Shown here piece after piece: positions 1-7,779 of a DNA stretch of 22,438 nucleotides. Source of the stretch: CBDCYN01 sp965224205 (lineage in GTDB: Bacteria > Planctomycetota > Phycisphaerae > Phycisphaerales > Phycisphaeraceae). The stretch spans positions 1-22,438 of the forward strand of contig CBDCYN010000012.1 in assembly GCA_965224205.1 (NCBI GenBank), read 5' to 3'. The notes beneath the pieces are model-generated. The model was given only the letters and a program-made list of their open reading frames with translations. It was not told the DNA's origin and did not search any database. Position 1 is the first letter of the stretch. The number at the start of each line of letters is the position of its first letter. The position numbers were made by a program, and so were the translations under genes.

Positions 1-280
1 ATCGGCGGCTACCAAGCAGAACGACCAGCTCATGAACTCAATGATCGGCCCGCAGGCCATACATCGCCGCCCCGATCCCCAGCCCGGAAAACCCCGTCTC
101 GCTGATCGGGGTATCGACCACGCGTCGGGGGCCGAACTGGTCGAGCATCCCCTGGCTGACCTTATACGCCCCGTTGTACTGAGCGACCTCTTCGCCCATC
201 AGGAACACGCGCTCGTCGCGTTCCATCTCCTCGGTCATCGCTTCGCGTAGCGCCTCGCGGTATTGGATCTGTCTTGGCAT
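1..280 (-). CDS. pdhB: Pyruvate dehydrogenase E1 beta subunit, N-terminal part, frameshifted
   Basis: This is the start of the thiamine-diphosphate-dependent E1 beta subunit, which works with E1 alpha to decarboxylate pyruvate and pass the acetyl group to E2. The ATG lies at 278-280 on the minus strand, and the protein opens MPRQIQYREALREAMTEEM. Family-typical stretches follow: RVFLMGEEVAQYNGAYKVSQG and then RVVDTPISETGFSGLGIGAA. After MYGLR the frame runs into a stop at 38. One extra G in the GGG run at about 46-51 explains this, because the next frame continues PIIEFMSWSFCLVAAD, the normal E1 beta sequence. The remainder lies off the left edge. It follows pdhA on the same strand with 108 bp between them. 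The indel is probably a sequence error, since family similarity resumes immediately in the other frame. Confidence 0.9.
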
Positions 281-304
281 GGATTCTATTTTCAGTTTCT
301 GACG

Positions 305-370
305 AGCCGCGACCGTGAGGCAGCGGGTTCCGGCAAGATCGATCAAACCCGCTCCCTTACGGTCGCGGCT
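305..370. repeat. Long imperfect palindrome between pdhA and pdhB
   Basis: Bases 305-329 pair with 346-370 almost perfectly, with one C:C mismatch (321/354), one G:U pair (317/358) and a loop of about 16 bases. The arms read AGCCGCGACCGTGAGGCAGC and onward. It lies wholly within the 108-bp gap between pdhA and pdhB and has no T tract on either strand, so it is not a standard intrinsic terminator. It may be a REP-like mobile palindrome or an intercistronic RNA hairpin that sets the pdhA:pdhB ratio. No second copy was seen in this window. Confidence 0.75.
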
Positions 371-388
371 GGCTGTGGGCGGCGGTGG

Positions 389-1531
389 TCATTCTTCTTC
401 CCGCAGCATGACCGGAAGGTCGCCTTTTATGAACGGGCCGTACGGCTGGTTGTAGACATCGGTGTAGAGTTCATCGGCGCCCAGGTCCGGAGCGTCGTTG
501 GCGTAGCGCACCGCGTCGAGCGCCGCTTGCTTGGCTTGTTTGTCGAGGTCGTCGATCTCTTCCTGCGTCGCTAGATCATGGTCGATCAGGTGGTTGACCA
601 GGTTATGGATCGGGTCCTGCTGCTCATATTCGTTGACCTCGTCCTTGGACCGGTACTTCTGGGGGTCGGACATCGAGTGGCCTTTGTACCGGTACGTCTG
701 GCACTCGACCAGCGCCGGGCCGCCGGGGCTGCCGGGTTCGGGCGCCTCACCGGTCTCTAGATCGTGTGGGTTGGCGCGGATCTCGTCAGCGAGCTTTTTG
801 AAGCAACCATAAACCGCGGTCACGTCCATCCCGTCGCATCGCTCAAACTTCATGCCATACGCCGCGGCCTTGACCGATAGGTCGTGGCCCATCGAGGTGC
901 CGCGCTCGACTTGTGTGCCCATGGCGTACGCGTTGTTCTCGATCGCGAAGATGATTGGCAGCTTCCAGATCGCTGCTAGGTTCATCGATTCGTGGAACGC
1001 GCCCTGGTTCAACGCCCCGTCGCCGAGGTAGCACACACAGACCTTCGATTCACGGTTGTATTGGATCGCAAATGCCAGGCCCACCCCTAGCGGGCACTGG
1101 CCGGCGACGATCGCGTGCCCGCCGTACATATGGTGAGGTTTGTCGAAGTAGTGCATCGACCCGCCCTTGCCCTTGCAGCAGCCGGTGACCTTGCCGAAAA
1201 GCTCCGCCATCGCGTATCGGGGATGCATCCCCCGTGCCAGCGCGTGGCCGTGGTCGCGGTAGGCGGTGATCACCGGGTCGTCGGGTTGCAGCGCCGCGAT
1301 CGAGCCAACTGCCACCGCCTCTTGGCCGATGTACAGGTGGCAGAATCCCCCGATCTTGGCCTGCTGGTAGCTCTGAGCGGTGCGCTCCTCAAACCGGCGG
1401 ACGAGCATCATCTGCGCCAGCATCGTCTTGAGCGTATCGGTTTCCAGCGGCAGCCCCGCCGGGGTTTCCTTGGCGCTGGGGGTGACGTGTTGGGGGTCGG
1501 TCTTGGCGTTGGCCACAGGGGTCATGGTCAT
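389..1531 (-). CDS. pdhA: Pyruvate dehydrogenase E1 alpha subunit
   Basis: This 380-residue protein is the thiamine-diphosphate-binding alpha chain of the pyruvate dehydrogenase E1 heterotetramer, feeding acetyl-CoA from glycolysis. The ThDP motif is clear: GDG at residues 170-172 and NN at 199-200 (GDGALNQGAFHESMNLAAIW, then IENN). Other family marks are RRFEERTAQSYQ near 45, GFCHLYIGQEAVAVG near 62, YRDHGHALARG near 91 and the phospho-loop-like YRYKGHSMSDPQKYR near 285. The first 30 or so residues are Thr/Pro/Ala-rich and look like an unstructured leader. The ATG at 1529-1531 has no clear Shine-Dalgarno site, and MTMT offers a second start six bases on. It lies upstream of pdhB. A PDH E1 alpha rather than a branched-chain E1 alpha is favoured by overall pattern and length. 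Confidence 0.93.
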   Translation of the reverse strand: MTMTPVANAKTDPQHVTPSAKETPAGLPLETDTLKTMLAQMMLVRRFEERTAQSYQQAKIGGFCHLYIGQEAVAVGSIAALQPDDPVITAYRDHGHALARGMHPRYAMAELFGKVTGCCKGKGGSMHYFDKPHHMYGGHAIVAGQCPLGVGLAFAIQYNRESKVCVCYLGDGALNQGAFHESMNLAAIWKLPIIFAIENNAYAMGTQVERGTSMGHDLSVKAAAYGMKFERCDGMDVTAVYGCFKKLADEIRANPHDLETGEAPEPGSPGGPALVECQTYRYKGHSMSDPQKYRSKDEVNEYEQQDPIHNLVNHLIDHDLATQEEIDDLDKQAKQAALDAVRYANDAPDLGADELYTDVYNQPYGPFIKGDLPVMLREEE

Positions 1532-2285
1532 TTGAGGTTAATGGGATCTATCAGGCTTCGAGGTCGATGAATGTCTCCAACGGGTGAGAGCCCGGCCATC
1601 GAGTGACAGCCGTTCACCCTCAGATACGCTTCTAGTATATACCTATCGGGCGTAGGGGGTAGTTTGGTGAAGAGGGCTATACGCATTGTGTGTCGAAGCG
1701 CCGCGTCGGATAAGCGGTGGACCCTGAAAATTTCGTTGCCGCGTACACGAACCCTGCTGTATTGTCATCCGGGAGGGGTATCGATCAGCTCCAATCCGCT
1801 ACAAGGCTTTCGCGGCGGGCGGGCTGCTCGCCGCGAGGCAGGGGCTTGGGGCCATGTCGTTGTCGCAGACCATCCAAGATTCCAAGACCCCTTTTAGGTC
1901 TACGCGCGGTGCAAGTACCGGGTTGGTGACGCTGTTGATCACGATCATGATCGTGGCGGGCCAAAGATTCATACGGCCATTTCGTCTGCGATCGGTGTCT
2001 CACGTAACCTCCGATCTGGGAGGTAATTATTTGTCATTACGGTTAACGACACCATCTCCACAGGTTTTCCCCTATTAAGGGAATCGATGGTGGATATCGG
2101 GTTCTCATCAAAAAAATTATGACGGGGAGATGAGTCGCTTTCCACCGACATCCCCATCGGGCTGAAACCCAGTTAAGTGGATACAAAATTAGCGTTTATT
2201 ATCGGCCTTGTTTTATCGCTCAATTTGAACGGTTCCAATGAAAGTATGTAGCACACGAAAAATCGGTCCCATGGAAACCCAAGTT
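1532..2285. other. Long intergenic region between divergent pdhA and mraZ
   Basis: No convincing gene was found in this stretch of about 750 bp. It must hold the promoters of pdhA (minus) and mraZ (plus). A TATACT hexamer reads on the minus strand at 1634-1639, about 100 bases before pdhA, but lacks a recognisable -35. An 8-bp GC hairpin (1810-1817 with 1829-1836) has no T tract. A 74-codon frame at 1854-2078 contains one hydrophobic stretch (GLVTLLITIMIVAG) but has no good ribosome site or family likeness. The part from about 2030 to 2280 is AT-richer than the surrounding sequence, as expected for a promoter region. Confidence 0.6.
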
Positions 2286-2311
2286 GTGTTGCATTGTGGG
2301 GTATAGTGGGG
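2286..2311 (+). promoter_or_regulatory. Probable MraZ operator (10-bp-spaced GTGGGG boxes)
   Basis: GTGGGG occurs at 2296-2301 and again at 2306-2311, exactly 10 bp apart, with a degenerate copy GTGTTG at 2286-2291 in the same phase. MraZ of Escherichia coli is known to bind tandem TGGG boxes with one-turn spacing ahead of its own gene. The array lies 40-65 bp before the mraZ start. A TATAGT hexamer at 2302-2307 sits between the two best boxes and could be the -10, although no good -35 accompanies it. Binding here would therefore block transcription, which fits autorepression. Confidence 0.65.
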
Positions 2312-2349
2312 TAGTATCCCATGTGTTGGTTAACCCGGAGCTCAATAGT

Positions 2350-2832
2350 GTGGTCTTCACTGGTACATACGAGCATACGATCGACGCGAAAAACCGGTTG
2401 GCCATCCCTTCTGATATCCGGGCGATGCTTCATGACCGTGGAGATTCGTCAGGTCAGAAAGCCAGTTACCTGTATGTCACGCTCGGGGAGGGCAACGCAT
2501 TGTGCCTTTATACCGAGCAGGGTTTTGAATTAAGGGCGGTCGAGCTCGACCGCAGCGAGCTGGAATCGGATCAGCTGTTGGCGTATGAACGGGTGTTTTT
2601 CAGCCTGGCCAAACGCGTCGAGATCGACAAGCAAGGCCGGATCCGATTGCCAGAAAGCTTATTAAAGATGACAAATTTCAGTTCCGAGGTTGTGCTCATC
2701 GGGGTTAAGGATCACTTAGAGATCCATGATCGGCAAACATGGCAGGATCATATCAAGCAAATTTTAACTGCCCAGCCGCAGATCCTGATGAACCCTCGAC
2801 GAGCCATGAAACGTTCTGTTCCAGGGATGTGA
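2350..2832 (+). CDS. mraZ: Transcriptional regulator MraZ
   Basis: MraZ is a DNA-binding regulator of the division and cell-wall (dcw) cluster, built from two SpoVT-AbrB-like halves that form a ring. Both halves are visible: TGTYEHTIDAKNRLAIPSDI near the N-terminus and RVEIDKQGRIRLPESLLKM around residue 95. The GTG at 2350 is chosen because GGAG at 2337-2340 lies 9 bases upstream and the protein then begins (M)VFTGTYEHTID, like other family members; this gives 160 residues, close to the usual length. The frame is open further upstream to a TTG at 2284, but that would run through the operator boxes. Normally rsmH and the dcw genes follow. Here they are absent and insertion-sequence relics lie downstream, so this copy looks detached from its usual cluster. 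Confidence 0.9.
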   Translation: MVFTGTYEHTIDAKNRLAIPSDIRAMLHDRGDSSGQKASYLYVTLGEGNALCLYTEQGFELRAVELDRSELESDQLLAYERVFFSLAKRVEIDKQGRIRLPESLLKMTNFSSEVVLIGVKDHLEIHDRQTWQDHIKQILTAQPQILMNPRRAMKRSVPGM

Positions 2833-3122
2833 ACAGACTCGCTGCAGGTGAAAGAAGATCGGGATCAGGGACGCTTGTTTTGGCGAGAGCTCTTATGACC
2901 GTCTTCGAGTAGCACCAATGTGTGAACAGGTATCAGCGAAGGCAGAACGGACTCTGTCGTAAGGTCGCATGGCCGCATCCGCTCCGCCGTTGCAAGGATG
3001 TGGTGGCGGTGATCGGTGGCCAGGTAAACCATCAGTGGCCGGGTGTTTTGCCCTTTTGTATATCGCTGGCTAAAGCTGTGCGATCCGAGCGACGCCTTCG
3101 CTGATAAAAATGTAGAGCTGGG
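2833..3122. other. Non-coding stretch after mraZ
   Basis: There is no recognisable gene in these 290 bases. A 60-codon frame at 2922-3104 has no family likeness and no good ribosome site. rsmH, the usual next gene after mraZ, is not present in any frame. No clear intrinsic terminator for mraZ was found. Confidence 0.5.
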
Positions 3123-3151
3123 TTGACGTGGCGTCTGGAAAGTTTTACTAT
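3123..3151 (+). promoter_or_regulatory. Sigma-70-type promoter for a candidate small RNA
   Basis: TTGACG at 3123-3128 and TACTAT at 3146-3151 are separated by exactly 17 bases. The -35 matches the consensus at five of six positions and the -10 at four of six, in a locally AT-rich stretch. Transcription would start near 3158. There is no coding frame before the terminator that ends at 3240, so the predicted transcript is short and non-coding. Confidence 0.6.
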
Positions 3152-3157
3152 ATTACC

Positions 3158-3240
3158 AAAGTAGAAGATCAACCTTAGCTATTCGTGTTCTCTTTCTCCT
3201 CCGCCATGCCCCCGGCTTCACGCTAGGGGCATGGTTTTTT
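3158..3240 (+). ncRNA. Candidate small RNA of about 83 nt
   Basis: A good promoter (3123-3151) and a strong intrinsic terminator (3204-3240) bracket about 83 bases with no plausible protein. The single-stranded part before the terminator holds a pyrimidine-rich run, TCTTTCTCCTCC at 3191-3202. That is complementary to Shine-Dalgarno sequences, a seed type known from several trans-acting bacterial small RNAs. No Rfam family was recognised by eye. The alternative is an attenuated leader for the insertion-sequence gene that once lay downstream. The 5' end is inferred from promoter spacing only. Confidence 0.45.
3204..3240 (+). terminator. Intrinsic terminator of the candidate small RNA
   Basis: CCATGCCCC at 3204-3212 pairs perfectly with GGGGCATGG at 3226-3234 around a 13-base loop, followed at once by six T at 3235-3240. 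This is a textbook rho-independent terminator on the plus strand. Confidence 0.85.
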
Positions 3241-3255
3241 AGATGCATCGCCCGC

Positions 3256-3540
3256 GTACGAGCAAACGTACCGCTCACGGAGAAGGTCCACGTCCGGGAG
3301 CAGGTTTTTGAAGATGGCTGTCGGGTCTACGGTATCCCTCGCGTGCATGAGCAGCTGCTGGCCGAGCGTGAGCGTTGCAACGTGAACACGGTGGCCCAGA
3401 TCATGCAAGAAGAAGGCTTGCGAGCCAAAGGGCCTAAACGGTTCAAGCCGATGGCGACGGATTCGAGGCACGATCAGCCGATCGCCGCGAACCTATTGCA
3501 ACGCGATTTCACAGCGACCGGGCCGAATCAAGACGCAATA
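3256..3540 (+). pseudogene. Remnant of IS3-family transposase orfB
   Basis: The plus frame reads LTEKVHVREQVFEDGCRVYG, then IPRVHEQLLAERERCNVNTV, then AQIMQEEGLRAKGPKRFKP and DRRHD-like text ending RDFTATGPNQ. This is the helix-turn-helix-21 region and start of the rve integrase core of IS3/IS150-type orfB. The N-terminus (Tyr/Trp-rich start) and all catalytic DDE residues are missing. Likeness stops at about 3540, after which the frame is unrelated until its stop at 3601-3603. It is a dead fragment, apparently cut by arrival of the next element. It begins only a few bases after the small-RNA terminator. Confidence 0.8.
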
Positions 3541-3599
3541 GTCAATACTTCATCTGACGTTTTTGTTGATCTTTGTTTGTTTTACAGGGAGACCGTCAG

Positions 3600-3917
3600 A
3601 TGACGACAGATCAGAAGATCATTGCCAACAAAGTGGGGTGACTCAAGCTCGCCCAGACGCTGGGCAGTGTCTCGCAGGCGTGCATGGTGATGGGGTATTC
3701 GCGGGACAGCTTCTACCGGTTCAAGCAGCTCTGCGATCAGGGCGGGCAGCTGGCCCTTGCGGAGATCAGCCGCAAGAAGCCGATCCTCGCCAACCGGGTC
3801 GATCCCGAGATCGAGCAAGCCATGGTCGCGTTTGCAATCGAGCAACCCGCTTACGGCCATGTGCGGGGGGCCAACGAACTCAAGAAAAAAGACAAGTTCA
3901 ATACTCTTGCGGATTAG
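3600..3917 (+). pseudogene. IS481-like transposase remnant with internal stop
   Basis: From the ATG at 3600 the frame reads MTTDQKIIANKVG, then a TGA at 3639-3641 where a leucine is expected, then LKLAQTLGSVSQACMVMGYS and RDSFYRFKQLCDQGGQLALA. This is the N-terminal helix-turn-helix domain typical of IS481-type (and related IS3-like) transposases. It continues through EISRKKPILANRVDPEIEQA and IEQPAYGHVRGANELKK, then loses likeness at about 3890 and stops at 3917. The DDE catalytic domain is absent. The internal TGA together with the 3' truncation makes it non-functional. The T-rich stretch at 3558-3590 may be its left end, but no matching right end was found. Confidence 0.8.
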
Positions 3918-4104
3918 ATGCCGATAGCAACGATAAATGGATTGCCATGACCCAAGATAGCCCAAGCGGTGGTGCGCGGCTGGTGCGCGTGCAGTGTGCA
4001 TGCGTGGACTATGCTCTATGTTGCTGTAGGCGGTGTAACGCGGTACAACAAAAACTTAGATATAGACACCCTTATACTCAGAAGTTCAATGCGAGGACCT
4101 CACG

Positions 4105-5304
<1,200 letters not shown>

Positions 5305-5374
5305 TTCGGCCGTACCGGTGCTTCTGGGTGACTGAGCAACAGGAATCTGGATCGTTGTCGACGTCGGCTCGGGA

Positions 5375-5403
5375 TTGAAGGTATCCCGGTCCTGGATGAA
5401 AAT
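5375..5403 (+). promoter_or_regulatory. Possible promoter of ptsI
   Basis: TTGAAG at 5375-5380 is followed after 17 bases by GAAAAT at 5398-5403. Each hexamer matches consensus at four of six positions. It lies in the 233-bp metK-ptsI gap, about 130 bases before ptsI. No other gene or clear terminator was found in that gap. The call is weak. Confidence 0.25.
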
Positions 5404-5537
5404 ACGGCACGACTCGTGTGCGCGGCCACGAAAATGTTGGTGTCGATGGCCTACTCGACGCGGTGCTTGGATACGCGATGCGTATAGACGCGGGCAGGTT
5501 GGGTAATCAGAGTCTGTCCTGACGGTGTACCAGGGTC

Positions 5538-7286
5538 ATGCGGACGAAGCGAGGTATCCCGGTTTCGCCAGGCGTAGCGATCAGTCGCGCCGTGGTGCTT
5601 GATGCCGCCGACCAGCCGATCCCCCGGCGGATCATCGACGCGGCGAACGTCCAAGCGGAGCTGGACCGACTCGACCACGCCCTCGCCGACAGCTGCGCGG
5701 ACATCGACAAGCTGCGGGACAAGGCGGTCCTGACCGTTGGCTCCGAATTGGCGGCCATCTTCACCTTCCACCTGGGGATGCTCCGCGACCCCCACCTGAT
5801 CGGGCAGTTCAAGCAGCTGATCGAAGCCGACCATACCACCGCAGAATATGCGGTGTACGCGGTGATGCGCAAACTCGCGGGCGTGTTCCAGCAGCAGAAG
5901 AATCAAGTCTACCGCCAGCGGGTTAGCGATATCTGGGACCTAGAGCGGCGGATCCTTAGCCACCTGATCGGCCACACCCGCCAGGAGCTTGGCAACCTCC
6001 CCGAGGAAGCGGTCGTGGTCGCCCGGGACCTCACGCCCAGCCAGACCGCTTCGCTGGACACGACGAAAATCAAGGCCCTGGCTACCGACGCCGGCGGCCG
6101 CACCAGCCACACTGCGATCCTCGCCCACGCGCTGGGGCTGCCGGCGGTCGTCGGCCTTGAGGACCTCACCGCGTTCGTCAATACCGGCGACACGGTGATC
6201 ATCGACGGCAATCGCGGCCTGGCCATTATTAACCCCGACGCCCAGACCCTGCTCGAGTACCGCCAATCGATCAAGCGGTTTGAAGCGTTCGAGACCGAGC
6301 TCGACGAGCTGGCGGATCTGCCCGCGGTGACCCGTGACGGGACCCACATCACGCTGCTTGCCAATATCGAGTTCCCCGACGAGATCGCCCCGGCGCTCAA
6401 GAAGGGCGCGATGGGGATCGGCCTGTACCGCACCGAGTTTTTGTACCTGGCGACCCAGAACGAGCCCACGGAGCAACAGCAATACGAAACCTACCGCGCC
6501 GCGATCGACGCGCTCAACGGGCTGCCGTTGACGATCCGCACCGTCGATCTTGGGGCCGACAAGTTCGCGAACATCAACGCCGGCTTGGCCACCGAGCGTA
6601 ACCCGTTTCTCGGCTGCCGGTCGATCCGCTTCTGTCTCCAGAACCTGCCGCTATTCAAGACGCAGCTGCGTGCCATTTTAAGAGCCAGCGTCGGGGGCAG
6701 CCCGGTGCGTATTATGTTCCCGTTTATCACCAACATCATGGAACTGCGTCAGGCCAAGATGATCTACCGCGATGTCATCGAAGACCTTGAGGACCAAGGC
6801 ATCGAGTACCGATCGGACGTGCCGCTGGGCATCATGGTCGAGGTGCCTTCGACTGCGCTCCAGTCGCAGAGTTTTACCAAAGAAGTCGATTTTTTTAGCC
6901 TCGGGACCAATGACCTGATCCAATACACCCTAGCCGTTGACCGGGGCAACGAACGTGTAGCGAACCTTTATTCCGGGGCCCACCCCGCAGTGATCCAGCT
7001 TTTACGCGACGTCATCCGCAACGCCAACCGGGCGGGCATCGATATCAGCTTATGCGGGGAGATGGCGGGCGAAGCGGAATATGTCATGTTGTTGATCGGT
7101 CTTGGCTTACGGTCATTTTCAATTACTCCCCCCGCGGTCCCGGAGGTCAAGCGGATCATCCGATCGGTAAGCATTGATCAATGTCGACGCGTGGCGCGAA
7201 AGGTTCGTGATTTCGATTCCGATGGTGAAGCCCACCATTACCTTAGAGAAGAAGTCACCAAAGTGATCCCGCGGAGTTACCTTTGA
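5538..7286 (+). CDS. ptsI: Phosphoenolpyruvate-protein phosphotransferase (PTS enzyme I)
   Basis: Enzyme I takes phosphate from phosphoenolpyruvate onto a histidine and hands it to HPr, at the head of the phosphotransferase system. The 582-residue frame is full length. The N-terminus RGIPVSPGVAISRAVVL matches family starts. The phosphorylated histidine is His191 in TDAGGRTSHTAILAHALGLP. The PEP-binding TIM barrel follows, with GIGLYRTEFLYL, FLGCRSIRFCL, MVEVPSTAL and SLGTNDLIQYTLAVDR. The active-site cysteine lies near residue 506 in SLCGEMAGE. The ATG at 5538 has AGGG only two bases before it, so initiation may be weak, but the protein start is well supported. No ptsH or EIIA gene is adjacent. 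In planctomycetes such incomplete PTS sets are often thought to be regulatory, which is inference here. Confidence 0.96.
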   Translation: MRTKRGIPVSPGVAISRAVVLDAADQPIPRRIIDAANVQAELDRLDHALADSCADIDKLRDKAVLTVGSELAAIFTFHLGMLRDPHLIGQFKQLIEADHTTAEYAVYAVMRKLAGVFQQQKNQVYRQRVSDIWDLERRILSHLIGHTRQELGNLPEEAVVVARDLTPSQTASLDTTKIKALATDAGGRTSHTAILAHALGLPAVVGLEDLTAFVNTGDTVIIDGNRGLAIINPDAQTLLEYRQSIKRFEAFETELDELADLPAVTRDGTHITLLANIEFPDEIAPALKKGAMGIGLYRTEFLYLATQNEPTEQQQYETYRAAIDALNGLPLTIRTVDLGADKFANINAGLATERNPFLGCRSIRFCLQNLPLFKTQLRAILRASVGGSPVRIMFPFITNIMELRQAKMIYRDVIEDLEDQGIEYRSDVPLGIMVEVPSTALQSQSFTKEVDFFSLGTNDLIQYTLAVDRGNERVANLYSGAHPAVIQLLRDVIRNANRAGIDISLCGEMAGEAEYVMLLIGLGLRSFSITPPAVPEVKRIIRSVSIDQCRRVARKVRDFDSDGEAHHYLREEVTKVIPRSYL

Positions 7287-7446
7287 ACCATCGCTGTCTA
7301 TTTTTGTTGTAAACCATTATATGAAAGAAAGTAGACATGATCTGCATTCAAGATTAACCTTGGACACGATTTGAGGCTTACCGGGCGGGGCTTCGATTCG
7401 ATACCGTTCCCAGTGGGACCGATCGTCGAGCCAAACGGTTTTCCCT
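7287..7446. other. Intergenic region after ptsI
   Basis: These 160 bases hold no gene. A short pairing of GTCTA near 7296 with TAGAC near 7331 is too weak and too widely spaced to call a terminator. Confidence 0.4.
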
Positions 7447-7452
7447 TACAAT
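7447..7452 (+). promoter_or_regulatory. Possible -10 element before the small ORF and rng
   Basis: TACAAT at 7447-7452 matches five of six positions of the -10 consensus and sits 31 bases before the small ORF. No convincing -35 is seen 16-18 bases upstream. If used, it would give rng a leader of about 320 nt containing the small ORF. Confidence 0.25.
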
Positions 7453-7482
7453 AGATTAAGCAAATGTTTCTTGGTGGCTGTG

Positions 7483-7702
7483 ATGAACAGCCGACGTAGC
7501 AACAAATGGAAGGTTAATCCCCGCGGGCGCGATGGGCTGCTCGATTCGGTGAGCTTGATCCTGCCAGCGACATGGTCGACCATTCTCGATGAAATCTATC
7601 ATGCCGTTGACAATGGATTTAAAGAACTTGTCCCCCTCTAAGCACGTAATCAAGGATCGAACCGCAGCGCTGCGCAAGAACCGGCGGCTGATCGACGTCT
7701 GA
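7483..7702 (+). CDS. Small unrecognised ORF upstream of rng, probably frameshifted
   Basis: From the ATG at 7483 the frame reads MNSRRSNKWKVNPRGRDGLL, DSVSLILPATWSTILDEIYH and AVDNGFKELVPL, then stops at 7639-7641 (52 residues). In the neighbouring frame protein-like text continues at once, SKHVIKDRTAALRKNRRLIDV, to a TGA at 7700-7702. A single-base indel in the C run at 7632-7636 would join them into about 72 residues. GGTGG at 7473-7477 is a fair ribosome site. The family is not recognised. The product would be small and soluble, with a basic N-terminus and an amphipathic middle. It is in the same frame as rng, with only the TAA at 7639 intervening. A minus-strand frame over the same DNA looks less protein-like. 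Confidence 0.4.
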
Positions 7703-7779
7703 TCGATCATGATAATGTAGAGGGTGATCCAACCAATCCACCAAGTGCCCGTCAGACGGTAGAGAGATGCGTATCCACC

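Noticed and set aside
1810..1836. 8-bp GC hairpin considered as a terminator
   Set aside because: No T tract on either strand and no gene ending nearby.
1854..2078. 74-codon frame with one hydrophobic stretch, considered as a small membrane protein or prepilin
   Set aside because: No prepilin cleavage site or Glu5, no clear ribosome site, and no likeness to a known family; left inside the intergenic entry.
3918..4104. SAM riboswitch before metK
   Set aside because: Metabolically likely, but no SAM-I or SAM-II core pattern, pseudoknot or attached terminator could be recognised in these bases.
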